A stretch of 64,000 nt of DNA. It comes from Canibacter zhuwentaonis. GTDB lineage: Bacteria > Actinomycetota > Actinomycetes > Actinomycetales > Microbacteriaceae. The stretch covers positions 310,001 through 374,000 of the forward strand of contig NZ_JAHDSZ010000001.1 in NCBI RefSeq assembly GCF_018531145.1, given 5' to 3'. The translations under genes and the position numbers were made by a program. Below, one piece after another: positions 35,054 to 44,994 of the stretch (positions are counted from its first letter, which is position 1; the number at the start of each line of letters is the position of its first letter). The notes below the pieces were generated by a model that was given only the letters and a program-made list of their open reading frames with translations, had not been told where the DNA came from and made no database searches.

Positions 35054-35117
35054 GCTGGGGATTTTTACCCACGGCTCTTCCAATAAGGCACTGGCGCTGA
35101 GCAATACTGGCTGAGCT

Positions 35118-37346
35118 TTATACCCTGTAAACGTCGTAAACACCGCTCACCTTACGCACGGCTTTTAGCACCTGTTCTAGATGCGTTAGATTGGCCATTT
35201 CAAAGGTGAAGCGGATTTTTGCAACGCGCTCGTTAGAGGTGTTAAGCGAAGCGTTGAGGATGTTTACATGATGCTCCGAAAGGGTGTTTGCAATATCAAA
35301 CAGCAGGCGCGACCTGTCGAGCGCTTCAATTTTGATATTTACCGTAAACACACTGTTAGAAACGGTTTTACTCCAGGAGACGGAAGTTATGCGTCCGGCG
35401 TTTTGCTGCAGCACAATAAAGTTTGGGCAGTCTGTGCGGTGCACAGAAACCCCAAAGCCGAGCGTTACGTATCCGCCTATCTCATCGCTCGGAACAGGGG
35501 TACAGCACTTTGCAAGCTTAACGAGCACATCGCTAACACCCTCAACGATCACGGTGCCGTCGGCTGCAGCCGGAGTATTATTCCGTTTTGCCGGGGGGAT
35601 AGAAAAATCAACCGTACTAACATCGCTGACGTTATCACCCTCGAGCAGCGATTCTGTTTTCTCAACAACAGATTTAGCCGAGATTTGCCCCTCACCAATA
35701 GCGACATAGAGTTTCTCAATATCGGCAAAGTGCAGCTGCAGTGCTATCTGCTGCAGCGCTTCGAGCTGAATCATCCGCTGTATTGGCAGATTGCGTTTGC
35801 GGATTTCGCGCACAATACACTCTTTGCCGTGCTCGGCCGCGTCCGCTCGACGCTCTTTTGTGAAGTGCTGCCTGATCTTGTTTTGAGCACGCTTGCTCTT
35901 AACAAAATCCAGCCACCCTTGTTTTGGCCCGGCGTTAGGGTCTTTTGAGGTGAGAATCTGCACGACATCACCGGTTTTAAGCACCGTTTCAAGCGACACC
36001 ATCCGCCCGTTAACCTTGGCACCCATTGTCCTGTGCCCAACCTCGGTATGCACCGCGTACGCGAAATCAACCAGGGTTGCGCCAGCTGGGAGCCCAATTA
36101 TTTTACCCTTCGGGGTGAAGGCGTAAACTTCTTTTGCACCTATTTCATAGCGCAAAGCGTCTAGGAACTCCTGTGGATCTGCGGTTTCTTGCTGCCAGTC
36201 ATTAATGTGTGAGAGCCACGTCATATCTAGTTCTTTTTTGGATCTGCTGCCCTCAGACTGGCGTGACTTGTATTTCCAGTGCGCAGCGATACCGTACTCG
36301 GCGCGCTGGTGCATTTCCTCAGTACGCACTTGAACTTCAACGGGACGCCCGCCCGGGCCTAAAACGCTCGTGTGCAAAGACTCGTAGAGGTTAAACTTCG
36401 GGGTTGCTATATAGTCTTTAAACCTGCCAGGAACGGGTGTCCATTTAGAATGCACAGCGCCCAAAACCGTGTAGCAGTCAGCGACCGTATCGACGATAAC
36501 ACGAATTCCCACCAGGTCGTAGATATCGTCAAAATCACGCCCGCGCACAACCATTTTTTGGTAGATAGAATATATTTCTTTTGGACGCCCGGTAACTTTG
36601 CCTTTTATCCTAGCGGATCGCAGCTCCTGTTCAACAGCGGCAATAACCTTGTCAGTAACCTCTTCGCGCCCGGGGTTGCGCAGCGTCACCAGGTTTTTAA
36701 TCTCCTCGTAGAGCTTTGGGTTAATAACAGCGAAAGAAAGATCTTCAAGCTCTGTTTTAAGCGGCTGAATGCCCAAACGGTGCGCTAAAGGAGCATATAT
36801 TTCAAGGGTTTCTTTAGCCTTTGCGCGCGCCTTTTCGATGGGCATGAATCCCCAGGTGCGCGCGTTGTGCAGCCTGTCGGCAAGTTTAATGACCAAAACA
36901 CGGATGTCTTTGGTCATTGTGATGATCATTTTGCGCACTGTTTCGGTTTGCGCGTCGTTGCCGTGTTGCAATTTATCGAGTTTTGTAACGCCGTCTACTA
37001 GAAGAGCTATTTCTTCTCCGAAATCAGCCCGCAGTTTGTCAAGCGTATACTCTGTGTCTTCTACTGTGTCGTGCAGCAGCCCGGCTGCCACAACAACGGG
37101 TGAAACACCCAGGTAAGCAAGTATCTGTGCAACCGCAACGGGGTGCGTTATATAGGGCTCTCCGCTTTTGCGCAGCTGCCCCGTGTGCGCTTTTGCCGCA
37201 ACCTCGTAAGCGCGCATAATCATTGGAATATCCGCTTTAGGGTGCGTTGCTTTAACGGTTTTTACCATCCGCTCAACCGCGTCAGGTGCGTTAGAACGCG
37301 AAAAAACTCGAGGCACAAAACGTTTGAGCGCGCTGTTGCTGTTCAT
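35118..37346 (-). CDS. rel: Bifunctional (p)ppGpp synthetase/hydrolase
   Basis: Makes and degrades (p)ppGpp in the stringent response. From the ATG at 37346, preceded by GAAAGGTG, it is 742 residues; an in-frame ATG at 37382 lacks a site. The hydrolase HD motif GLLHDTVEDT is intact, so hydrolysis is expected. The synthetase domain has RGRDFDDIYDLVGIRV, RFKDYIATPKFNLYESLHTSV; TGS (VYAFTPKGKIIGLPAGATLVDFAY) and a C-terminal ACT domain follow. It is downstream of secF, separated by a strong hairpin. Confidence 0.97.
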   Translation of the reverse strand: MNSNSALKRFVPRVFSRSNAPDAVERMVKTVKATHPKADIPMIMRAYEVAAKAHTGQLRKSGEPYITHPVAVAQILAYLGVSPVVVAAGLLHDTVEDTEYTLDKLRADFGEEIALLVDGVTKLDKLQHGNDAQTETVRKMIITMTKDIRVLVIKLADRLHNARTWGFMPIEKARAKAKETLEIYAPLAHRLGIQPLKTELEDLSFAVINPKLYEEIKNLVTLRNPGREEVTDKVIAAVEQELRSARIKGKVTGRPKEIYSIYQKMVVRGRDFDDIYDLVGIRVIVDTVADCYTVLGAVHSKWTPVPGRFKDYIATPKFNLYESLHTSVLGPGGRPVEVQVRTEEMHQRAEYGIAAHWKYKSRQSEGSRSKKELDMTWLSHINDWQQETADPQEFLDALRYEIGAKEVYAFTPKGKIIGLPAGATLVDFAYAVHTEVGHRTMGAKVNGRMVSLETVLKTGDVVQILTSKDPNAGPKQGWLDFVKSKRAQNKIRQHFTKERRADAAEHGKECIVREIRKRNLPIQRMIQLEALQQIALQLHFADIEKLYVAIGEGQISAKSVVEKTESLLEGDNVSDVSTVDFSIPPAKRNNTPAAADGTVIVEGVSDVLVKLAKCCTPVPSDEIGGYVTLGFGVSVHRTDCPNFIVLQQNAGRITSVSWSKTVSNSVFTVNIKIEALDRSRLLFDIANTLSEHHVNILNASLNTSNERVAKIRFTFEMANLTHLEQVLKAVRKVSGVYDVYRV

Positions 37347-37393
37347 AAACACACCTTTCTTTTTTATATATGTAGGATACACCAGAATTAAAG

Positions 37394-37440
37394 ATAAAGA
37401 ACGAGCGCACCATCTAGAAGATGATCCGCTCGTTCTTTAT
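37394..37440 (-). terminator. Terminator between secF and rel
   Basis: ATAAAGAACGAGCG (37394-37407) and CGCTCGTTCTTTAT (37427-37440) form a perfect 14-base-pair stem. The loop itself holds a small palindrome ATCTAGAAGAT. T-rich sequence follows on the minus strand. It would end the ruv-sec transcript and leave rel with its own short promoter region, only about 50 bases long. Confidence 0.75.
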
Positions 37441-37450
37441 CGTCGTAACC

Positions 37451-38437
37451 TTATGCCCGCGCGCTCAGGGTCTGGGTGTCGTGCTTCTTAATTTCCGGCT
37501 CGTTCTCTCGCATATGGGAGTAAACTGGCGCGGCAATAAAGATTGTCGAGTATGCACCAACCATAATGCCAATAAACAGCGACAGCGCGATGTCACGCAG
37601 TGTGCCAGCGCCTAGAATAAAAGCACCGATGAACAGAATCGAACCAACTGGCAGCAGCGCTACAACCGAGGTATTAATCGAGCGTACCAGAGTCTGGTTT
37701 ACCGCGAGATTAACAGACTCTGCAAAGGTATGAGTTTTACCCATAACATCCGGACGCGTGTTTTCGCGGATCTTGTCGAAAACTACCACGGTGTCATAGA
37801 GGGAATAACCAAGAATTGTGAGGAATCCAATAACAGCGGCCGGCGTTACCTCAAAACCTGCCAGACCGTAAACACCAGCCGTTAGCACGAGGTCGTGCAG
37901 CAGTGCGATAAGAGCTGCCACGCTCATTTTCCAGGTGCGGAAGTATATCGCCATCACAATGGTTGCAAATAACAAGAACACACCAACGGCGATTAGTGCC
38001 TGACGGGTTACATCCTGCCCCCATACCGCGCCGATAAACGAAGAGGTTACCTGCTCTTCAGCAACGTTATATGCCTTTGCTAGCTCTTTTGCGAGGCTGT
38101 TGGTCTCGTTGGCCTCTAGCTGTTCTGTTTGCACGTGCACATCGCCCTGTCCAACGAGGGTTACCCGTGATTCGGAGCCTGGCAAGATCTGCTGCACAAC
38201 GTCTTTAGCCGGTTGCGTTTCGCGTTCGCGATCTGCTCCCACGTGGATCTGGAACTGGCTACCACCGGTGAACTCAATGCCGAGCGAGTAGCCACCGTGC
38301 ACAAACGGCGCTGCCACAGAGAGTACAATTGAAATAATTGCGATGGCATACCAGGTTTTACGCTTACCAACAAAGTTAAACGACTTTTTGCCGATGTAGA
38401 GGTCGTTACCAAACTGCCCAAAAGATTTTTTTGCCAT
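37451..38437 (-). CDS. secF: Protein translocase subunit SecF
   Basis: Partner of SecD in proton-driven completion of Sec export. The 328-residue protein has an N-terminal membrane helix with FNFVGKRKTWY, the periplasmic P1 domain with GIEFTGGSQFQI, and five more helices carrying the conserved VIGFLTILGYSLYDTVVVFDKIREN. It follows secD by 2 bases. Confidence 0.97.
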   Translation of the reverse strand: MAKKSFGQFGNDLYIGKKSFNFVGKRKTWYAIAIISIVLSVAAPFVHGGYSLGIEFTGGSQFQIHVGADRERETQPAKDVVQQILPGSESRVTLVGQGDVHVQTEQLEANETNSLAKELAKAYNVAEEQVTSSFIGAVWGQDVTRQALIAVGVFLLFATIVMAIYFRTWKMSVAALIALLHDLVLTAGVYGLAGFEVTPAAVIGFLTILGYSLYDTVVVFDKIRENTRPDVMGKTHTFAESVNLAVNQTLVRSINTSVVALLPVGSILFIGAFILGAGTLRDIALSLFIGIMVGAYSTIFIAAPVYSHMRENEPEIKKHDTQTLSARA

Positions 38438-38439
38438 TC

Positions 38440-40167
38440 TTAGCTCTCCTTACTCTTCAGAGCAGCTTTGCGCTCGGCAATTGTTTTCCTGCGCAGTGCT
38501 TCTTTATCACTTGTTTTACGGCGGCGCGCAATTTTTTCTGAAGCTGCTGGTGCGCTCACAAATCGCGCCCTACCCTTGTAGACCGCTCCAAGCATATCCG
38601 GATTGAGACCCGATGCGGGGTGACCCTGACCCCAGAAATTGGTGCGAGCCATAAGCATCAGCATTGGGTGAGTGAACAGCGCAACAACGATAATGTCTAC
38701 CAGCGTTGTCAAACCCAGTGTAAACGCAAAGCCACGCACGTTACCAATGGCGAATGCAAACAGAATCGCCGCTGCCAAAAAGTTAATCGCGTCAGAAGCA
38801 AGCACTGTTCTGAAAGCTCGCTTCCAGCCCTGGTGCACCGCCTGATCCACTATAAAACCATCACGCAGCGCGTCACGCACACGCTCAAAGTAAACAATAA
38901 AGCTGTCGGCAATAAAACCAATCGCCACAATAATACCCGTAACGCCCGCAAGCGAGAGACGATAGCCGTAGCGCCATGAGAAGAATGTTAGCAGCAGATA
39001 GATTACAATAGCGGATGCTAGCAGTGACGCCACAGTTAAAGATGCCAAAGCACGATATTGGAAAATAGAGTACAGCACAACAACCAGCAGACCAATAATA
39101 CCGGCTATCAGACCCGCCTGTAACTGATTACTGCCTAGCGTTGCGGAAATATCTTCCTGGCTCTGCACCTGGAAGCTAATCGGCAGCGCACCATATTTAA
39201 GCTGATCCGCTAGCGCTTCAGAGCTTTCCTGCGTGAACCCGCCTGTGATCTGCGGTCTGCCGTCAAGAATTGTGCCGTTCATACTCGGCGCAGACAGCAC
39301 ACGTCCGTCAATCACGAACGCAAATTGTTTTAGCGGCCCCTGCTGTGTCACAAGGCGCTGGCTGATTTTTCCGAATGTTTCGGTACCGGCCTCGTTAAGG
39401 CGCAGATTAACACCCCACTGCCCCGTACTCGCGCCGGTCTGGGTTGTTACAACGGAGGCAGACGCATCAGCGATTGAATCACCCGTGAGCTCAACAGGAC
39501 CCAGCAGATACTTTACAACGCCCGTGCCGTCACAGGTGATCAAAGGACGATCCGAAGGAGCCTCGCTCAGCTTTGCAACAGACTCCGTGGTGCACTGAAA
39601 CTCTAAAAACTGCTGCCGCAGTTTAGGTGTTATCCAGGCAAGATCACCGGCGCCTTCCGGTAGCGGATCAGGATACAGCTCACCGGAAGCCTCTGCCGGT
39701 TTTTCCGGCTCTGCTTCGGCTTCGTTCTCAGGAGTGTCTGGATTGTCTTTCGGCTTCTCCGGAGCAGTCTGTCCCGGACCGATGCTCAGCACCGGACGGA
39801 AATCAAGCCGTGCAGACGCTTCAATACGCGCGAGCGTTGCCTCATCAGCTTTACCAGGAATGGACACCAGAATGTTAGATCCGCCCTGGGTTGTAACCTC
39901 AGCTTCGGACACGCCAGCCGCGTCAACACGCTGTCTAATAATCGCAACGGCCTGCTGCACCTGCTCGCTGGATACGTTGGCACCGTCAACGTTTTTTGGC
40001 GCTAACAGTATTTGTGTGCCGCCCTGCAGGTCGAGCGCAAGTTTTGGAACCAGGGTTGCTTCGTTACGCGTTACACCGAGCGTGATCAGACCGATCAAAA
40101 CCACAATAATTGCGGCAAACCACCCGAGCGATCGCCTAGCACTCTTCACAATTGGTGAGGACGCCAA
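38440..40167 (-). CDS. secD: Protein translocase subunit SecD
   Basis: Pulls proteins out of the SecYEG channel with energy from the proton gradient. The 575-residue protein starts at a TTG (40167) with AGAG upstream. It has the LALDLQGGTQI signature, a Pro/Glu-rich insert in the external domain (about residues 133-165) common in actinobacteria, and five C-terminal helices with GVTGIIVAIGFIADSFIVYFERVRD. The C-terminal tail is strongly basic. Confidence 0.97.
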   Translation of the reverse strand: MASSPIVKSARRSLGWFAAIIVVLIGLITLGVTRNEATLVPKLALDLQGGTQILLAPKNVDGANVSSEQVQQAVAIIRQRVDAAGVSEAEVTTQGGSNILVSIPGKADEATLARIEASARLDFRPVLSIGPGQTAPEKPKDNPDTPENEAEAEPEKPAEASGELYPDPLPEGAGDLAWITPKLRQQFLEFQCTTESVAKLSEAPSDRPLITCDGTGVVKYLLGPVELTGDSIADASASVVTTQTGASTGQWGVNLRLNEAGTETFGKISQRLVTQQGPLKQFAFVIDGRVLSAPSMNGTILDGRPQITGGFTQESSEALADQLKYGALPISFQVQSQEDISATLGSNQLQAGLIAGIIGLLVVVLYSIFQYRALASLTVASLLASAIVIYLLLTFFSWRYGYRLSLAGVTGIIVAIGFIADSFIVYFERVRDALRDGFIVDQAVHQGWKRAFRTVLASDAINFLAAAILFAFAIGNVRGFAFTLGLTTLVDIIVVALFTHPMLMLMARTNFWGQGHPASGLNPDMLGAVYKGRARFVSAPAASEKIARRRKTSDKEALRRKTIAERKAALKSKES

Positions 40168-40221
40168 CTATCTCTACTTTCTGCTTGTACCGATTAAAAA
40201 CTATGTATTTTTCGCTATTTC

Positions 40222-40590
40222 TTATGGCTTGTTAGCAGAGTTTGGGGTTTCAGTAGCGTTATTCTCTGCAACCTGGTCGCCAGTCTCTGCAGCTGCGACA
40301 ACTGACTCATCCGCCGCAACATCAGCAGCGTTAGTGGTTGGCACCAGCTGCGCAATTGCGCCGGTGTGAACTTCAATAACCGCTTCACCGGTGCGGACGC
40401 GAGCCCTTTGTGTTGTTTCGTTAACGCTGACAATAGTGGCGTAAATACCTGATCCGAGCATCACTTCAACCCCGGGGTTCATATTTTCGCGCAGCTTTTC
40501 CATAGCCTTTTTGCGCTTACGACCATTGATAAAAGCGAAAACAATCATAACACCGAGTAAAACAAGCAACATGAGCATAAGCGGATCCAT
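40222..40590 (-). CDS. yajC: Sec translocase accessory subunit YajC
   Basis: Small membrane protein associated with SecDF. One N-terminal helix (MLMLLVLLGVMIVFAFI), a basic NGRKRKKAMEKLRENM segment and the family core VEVMLGSGIYATIVSVNE are visible in 122 residues; the tail is low in complexity and acidic. It lies between ruvB and secD, the standard place. Confidence 0.93.
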   Translation of the reverse strand: MDPLMLMLLVLLGVMIVFAFINGRKRKKAMEKLRENMNPGVEVMLGSGIYATIVSVNETTQRARVRTGEAVIEVHTGAIAQLVPTTNAADVAADESVVAAAETGDQVAENNATETPNSANKP

Positions 40591-40630
40591 AAGCAGTAAC
40601 CTTTCTAAGTTAAAATGATAACCTAATCAA

Positions 40631-41626
40631 CTATACGCTATTAGGTCGCGTAATCCCACAAAAACTATATGCAAGAGGTGTTGCAATACGTCCGCGAGGG
40701 GTGCGAGCGAGCAATCCCGCGCGCACCAGGAAGGGCTCCACAACGGAGGCGATTGTTTCGGCCTCCTCTCCAACAGAAACTGCCAGAGTGCTTAGCCCAA
40801 CCGGTCCGCCGTTAAAGCGTTCAATGAGTGTTATAAGAATCTCACGGTCCAGTCGATCCAGCCCTTTTTCGTCAACGTCGTAGAGCGCGAGCGCGGCATT
40901 AACGGTTTCGATGTTGGCAGGAGTTTCGTGCACTAGCGCGTAATCACGCACCCTACGCAAAAGTCGGTTCGCAATTCGAGGAGTGCCCCGCGAGCGGCTC
41001 GCTATTTGTGCGAGCGCGGCATCCTCCAGCGGGCAGTTAATTAGTTTACTGGCACGTCGCACAACATCTTCAAGCTCGGTGTCGCTGTAAAACTCCAGGT
41101 GCGCGGTGAAGCCGAAGCGGTCACGTAGCGGACTGGGCAGCAATCCCGCGCGAGTTGTTGCACCCACGAGCGTAAACGGGGCAATTTCGAGCGGAATGGA
41201 GGTTGCTCCCGCCCCCTTGCCGACCATAATGTCTATTTTGAAATCTTCCATCGCAAGGTAAAGCATCTCTTCTGCGGCACGCGCCATGCGGTGAATCTCG
41301 TCAATAAACAGCACCTCCCCCTCGCTGAGGGCGCTCAAAACAGCCGCCAGATCGCCCGCGTGCTGAATTGCAGGGCCCGAAGTTTGGTGCAGCGGCTTGC
41401 CCAGCTCTGCCGCTACGATCATCGAGAGCGTTGTTTTGCCAAGCCCTGGAGGACCCGCAAGCAGAATGTGGTCGGGGCTGCGCTGCTGCAGTTGCGCCGC
41501 GCTCAAAAGCAGGTCAAGCTGCCCGCGCACTTTTGACTGTCCGATAAACTCCTGTAGGTTTTTAGGGCGCAGAGCACCCTCAAAACTTATTTCGCTACTC
41601 TGTATTTCAGCTGAAAGTTCGCTCAT
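40631..41626 (-). CDS. ruvB: Holliday junction branch migration ATPase RuvB
   Basis: Hexameric motor of branch migration. The 331-residue protein has [15 protein letters not shown], Walker [14 protein letters not shown], Walker [11 protein letters not shown], the [18 protein letters not shown] sensor region, and the C-terminal winged helix. It lies 6 bases downstream of ruvA. Confidence 0.98.
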   Translation of the reverse strand: MSELSAEIQSSEISFEGALRPKNLQEFIGQSKVRGQLDLLLSAAQLQQRSPDHILLAGPPGLGKTTLSMIVAAELGKPLHQTSGPAIQHAGDLAAVLSALSEGEVLFIDEIHRMARAAEEMLYLAMEDFKIDIMVGKGAGATSIPLEIAPFTLVGATTRAGLLPSPLRDRFGFTAHLEFYSDTELEDVVRRASKLINCPLEDAALAQIASRSRGTPRIANRLLRRVRDYALVHETPANIETVNAALALYDVDEKGLDRLDREILITLIERFNGGPVGLSTLAVSVGEEAETIASVVEPFLVRAGLLARTPRGRIATPLAYSFCGITRPNSV

Positions 41627-41632
41627 ATTTGC

Positions 41633-42241
41633 CTACTTCTGTTGCAGAATTTGCAGCGCAGCTCGCAACAGGCTCTGGCTATTGTGTTCGACGCTGGCAG
41701 CGGATGCAGCAGTAACAGCACTAAGCGCGGTGGTTTCATCCCACCCCAATCCCGTCAGCGCGGTTACAACCTGTGCGCTAAGAGCGCTGTTCGCGCTCTT
41801 AGGCGAGTTCGCGGCAGCTGCGAGTGCGGCGGTGTTCGGCAGCTGTCTAATTTTGCTCGCAAGCGAGAGCACAATCTGCTTTGCTCCCTTTGGACCAATG
41901 CCGGACACCGCTGTAAAAGGCTTATAGTCGTCACCGCTGATGGCCGCAATAATCTGCGCCGCACTCATTGCGTTTAGTACCTCGAGCGCGATCCGCGGAC
42001 CAATTCCGCTGACGCTCAAGAGCAGATTAAAAATCTGTAGCGATGTGCTATCTAAAAATCCAAACAGGGTTAAAGAGTCTTCGCGCACAACCAGTTGAGT
42101 TTGCAGGCTAACGGTTTGCCCTTTTTCACAGGCGGCTAAAACGTTACCGGGAGCCTCCACCCGATAGCCCACTCCATGCACGTTAAGCACAACAAAATCA
42201 AGCTCTCGCACGAGCACGTTTCCTGTTAGAGCGGAGATCAT
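41633..42241 (-). CDS. ruvA: Holliday junction DNA helicase subunit RuvA
   Basis: Binds four-way junctions and loads RuvB. The 202-residue protein has the OB domain (MISALTGNVLVRELDFVVLNVHGVGYRV), two helix-hairpin-helix motifs (LSVSGIGPRIALEVL and VSGIGPKGAKQIVL) and the C-terminal RuvB-binding domain (LTGLGWDETTALSAV). Its ATG overlaps the era stop codon in the string TAATG. In most actinobacteria ruvC precedes ruvA here; it is absent. Confidence 0.97.
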   Translation of the reverse strand: MISALTGNVLVRELDFVVLNVHGVGYRVEAPGNVLAACEKGQTVSLQTQLVVREDSLTLFGFLDSTSLQIFNLLLSVSGIGPRIALEVLNAMSAAQIIAAISGDDYKPFTAVSGIGPKGAKQIVLSLASKIRQLPNTAALAAAANSPKSANSALSAQVVTALTGLGWDETTALSAVTAASAASVEHNSQSLLRAALQILQQK

Positions 42242-43149
42242 TAGAATCCTAACCTGGTGAGCATTTTAGGATCGTTCTGCCACTCTTTTAGCACTTTTAC
42301 GTGCAGCACAAGATATATTTTGCGACCGATAATCTCTTCGATTTGAGGCTTTGAGTCGCGTCCTATCTGACTTATACGAGAGCCTTTGTGACCGATCACA
42401 ATTGCTTTTTGGCTGGCGCGCTCAACAAAAATCGTGGCGTAAACGTGGAGCAGCCCCGTGTCAGACTCGACGGCATCTTCAACGCTCACGGCGAGCGAGT
42501 GTGGCAACTCTTCGCGGGCGTTTTCAAGGGCAGATTCCCTTATTATTTCGGCGATCCGCTCGTGCTCTCCCTCTTCTGTTACAACTGTTGATTGATAGAG
42601 CTGCGGCGACAGCGGCATTAGCTTAAGCAGCAGGGAAACAAGTATTTCAAGCTGCTCTCCCGAAACAGCGGATACGGGGATAATTTCCGCCCACTCGCCA
42701 AGCTCGTTAACCTCCTGTAGGCGCTCAAATATCTGGCTTTTGCTCGCCCGGTCAATTTTGGTGACGATCGCAATTTTTTTAGCGTTTTTTAAGCGCTCTA
42801 GCTGTTCAAAAATAAAACGATCACCCGGTCCTATTCTTTCGTTTGCCGGGAAACACATTCCGATCACATCAACATCAGAAAGAGTGCTTTGCACCAGCGA
42901 GTTAAGGCGTTTTCCAATTAGCTTCCGGGGACGGTGAATACCGGGAGTGTCAACAATAATTAATTGCCCAGAATCCCGGTGGACTATGCCCCTAATTGCC
43001 CGCCTGGTAGTCTGCGGTTTGGAGCTGGTTATAGCAATTTTCTGCCCCACAAGAGCGTTTGTTAGAGTTGATTTACCAACGTTTGGTCTGCCCACAAAGC
43101 TTACAAAACCCGCGCGAAAATCGAGGTTTTGTAAATGTTTATCTAACAT
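42241..43149 (-). CDS. era: GTPase Era
   Basis: Assembly GTPase that binds the 3' end of 16S rRNA. I start it at the ATG at 43149, after AAAGAG, giving 302 residues rather than the longer in-frame form to 43188. G1 is GRPNVGKSTLTN, G3 DTPGIH, G4 TKID, and the C-terminal KH domain contains VIGHKGSRISQIGRDSKPQIE. It follows the CNNM protein gene. Its stop is joined to ruvA, an order not usual for either cluster. Confidence 0.97.
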   Translation of the reverse strand: MLDKHLQNLDFRAGFVSFVGRPNVGKSTLTNALVGQKIAITSSKPQTTRRAIRGIVHRDSGQLIIVDTPGIHRPRKLIGKRLNSLVQSTLSDVDVIGMCFPANERIGPGDRFIFEQLERLKNAKKIAIVTKIDRASKSQIFERLQEVNELGEWAEIIPVSAVSGEQLEILVSLLLKLMPLSPQLYQSTVVTEEGEHERIAEIIRESALENAREELPHSLAVSVEDAVESDTGLLHVYATIFVERASQKAIVIGHKGSRISQIGRDSKPQIEEIIGRKIYLVLHVKVLKEWQNDPKMLTRLGF

Positions 43150-43189
43150 TGAAATCTCTTTCTGTAAAATTAGCACCGCACACGCCAAA

Positions 43190-44512
43190 CTAGCCCTCTG
43201 CCGCTTCTATTTTATCGGTATCAGCGACCGCCAATTCGGCAACGGTTTGGCGTTTTGCAACTATGTGCTGCACCGCGCCACGCCTGTCAACCTTAGTTGC
43301 GGTGAGTTTAATTCCCGCAACTACAACGGAATCATCTGCCTCGGCGAGCCGGCCGAGCTCCTTCACAAAAAGTCCGGCGGCGGTGTCAACGTCCTCGTCG
43401 GTGAGCTCTATTTCGAACAAATCTCCCAACTCAGAAACCAGCAGGCGCGGACTAATATTAAAACTGCCGTCGACGTTTTCGGTGTAGCCCTGATCCGCCC
43501 GATCGTGCTCGTCGTAAATATCGCCGATTAGCTCTTCTATCAGGTCTTCGAGCGTTACTAGCCCAGAAATACCGCCATACTCGTCAACCGTTAGCGCCAG
43601 ATGGTTGTTTTCGCGCTGCATCTGCGCAAGCAGATCATCCGCACGCATTAAATCCGGCACAAACAACGCCTGCCGCATCAGCTTGGTGACCGGCACAGTG
43701 GCGGCCTCGGTGCTGTGCCTAAAAAAGAATCCCGCAACATCGCGCAGGTGGATGATCCCGATTACATCGTCAGCATTTTCAGTGATCACCGGCATACGTG
43801 AGGTTCTGTTAGCGAGCAGGGTATCAAGAGCCGCGCAAATATCCGTTTTATACTCGAGCGTCTTCATATCAGTGCGCGGCACGATAATCTCGCTCACGGG
43901 TGTGTCGCCAAACTTTAGCAGCGAGTGGATATAGTCGCGGTCTTCTTCCTCGAGCGCGTCATGCTCTGCGGCGCGATCAACGAGCGACAGCAGCTCACTG
44001 TCGCCGGACAGGCTCTCGCGCTCAAACTGGCTCACGCCTCCGTTAAGAACCGCAGTGTGAAAGCGCATAATTGCAATTGCGAGCGGACCGAGAATAACCC
44101 GCACAGCTCGCACCAACGGAGCGGTTAAGCGGATAACCCCGCTGGGTATGGCACGCCCGATTCTGCGGGGGCTGGTGCCAACGAGCACAAATGTTGCCAG
44201 CAAAACCGTTAGCGATGACAGGCTTAAAACAACCCAAATATTGGTGAACACGGTTGTGTAGACAACCGTTAAAAACACGGCGGCTAAACTCTCGCCGGCA
44301 ATTCTTGCAAAGGCTATCGACAGCAGGTGTGATACTTCATCCTCTGCGATTTGCACAATTGCGCGACGACTTTTTTTGGCGCTCTCTGCGAGTTTCAAAA
44401 GCTCTGCGCGCGAGCGCACGTTTAATGCTGCCTCAGCGGCTGCCAACAGTCCGGCGTGCAAAATAAGCACTATTGAAACAACAACCAGGATTCCTGCAAA
44501 CAGCGGATTCAC
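43190..44512 (-). CDS. CNNM/CorC-type transporter-associated CBS protein
   Basis: A 440-residue protein of the hemolysin C/CNNM family, related to magnesium or cobalt efflux. It has a DUF21 membrane domain (three to four helices, residues 1-150), a pair of CBS domains (IIVPRTDMKTLEY through VDEYGGISGLVTLEDLIEELIGDIYDE) and a C-terminal CorC-HlyC domain. The transported ion is inferred from family only. It overlaps the ybeY stop region by 4 bases. Confidence 0.92.
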   Translation of the reverse strand: MNPLFAGILVVVSIVLILHAGLLAAAEAALNVRSRAELLKLAESAKKSRRAIVQIAEDEVSHLLSIAFARIAGESLAAVFLTVVYTTVFTNIWVVLSLSSLTVLLATFVLVGTSPRRIGRAIPSGVIRLTAPLVRAVRVILGPLAIAIMRFHTAVLNGGVSQFERESLSGDSELLSLVDRAAEHDALEEEDRDYIHSLLKFGDTPVSEIIVPRTDMKTLEYKTDICAALDTLLANRTSRMPVITENADDVIGIIHLRDVAGFFFRHSTEAATVPVTKLMRQALFVPDLMRADDLLAQMQRENNHLALTVDEYGGISGLVTLEDLIEELIGDIYDEHDRADQGYTENVDGSFNISPRLLVSELGDLFEIELTDEDVDTAAGLFVKELGRLAEADDSVVVAGIKLTATKVDRRGAVQHIVAKRQTVAELAVADTDKIEAAEG

Positions 44513-44994
44513 GATGTTATATCCTGTTCAAACTCGGCTAGCAGCTGGCGTTGTAAACCGAACATTTCAGCCTCTTTAACGGGTGTGTCATGATCATATC
44601 CAACAAGGTGCAGCAAACTGTGGGTAATAAGCATCCGCACCTCTGTTTGTAGCTCGTGATCCGCAGCCAGCGCCTGGTCTTTTGCAACATCAAAGCACAC
44701 CACAATATCACCGAGTACCCCCGGCGGCGTGAGCTGCCCTGCCGTGCCGGGAACAAGCTGATCCATTGGGAAGCTCATAACATCAGTGGGTCCTGCAAGA
44801 TTCATCCAGGCAAGATGTAGGCGTTCCATTTCTGCTGCGTCAACAAAGGTTATCGCAACTTCTGTTGCCGGGTCTAAAAAGAGTTTTGTAAAGGCGTATT
44901 TCACAAGCTCTGGGAGCAGCCAGTCGCTGTAACTGGCATCGTCTGCAACACCCAGAGCGCCGCTGTTATCGTTAATCGTTATATTTTCTGTCAC
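44509..44994 (-). CDS. ybeY: Endoribonuclease YbeY
   Basis: Metal-dependent RNase for 16S rRNA maturation and ribosome quality control. The zinc motif HSLLHLVGYDH is complete (three His). The 161-residue protein also has the MSFPMDQL and LGDIVVCFDVA strands of the family. It overlaps phoH by 4 bases. Confidence 0.97.
   Translation of the reverse strand: MTENITINDNSGALGVADDASYSDWLLPELVKYAFTKLFLDPATEVAITFVDAAEMERLHLAWMNLAGPTDVMSFPMDQLVPGTAGQLTPPGVLGDIVVCFDVAKDQALAADHELQTEVRMLITHSLLHLVGYDHDTPVKEAEMFGLQRQLLAEFEQDITS

Noticed and set aside
35086-35112. Similar strings ACTGGCGCTGAGC and ACTGGCTGAGC between the AbiEi-like gene and rel
   Set aside because: Short, imperfect and isolated; likely chance.
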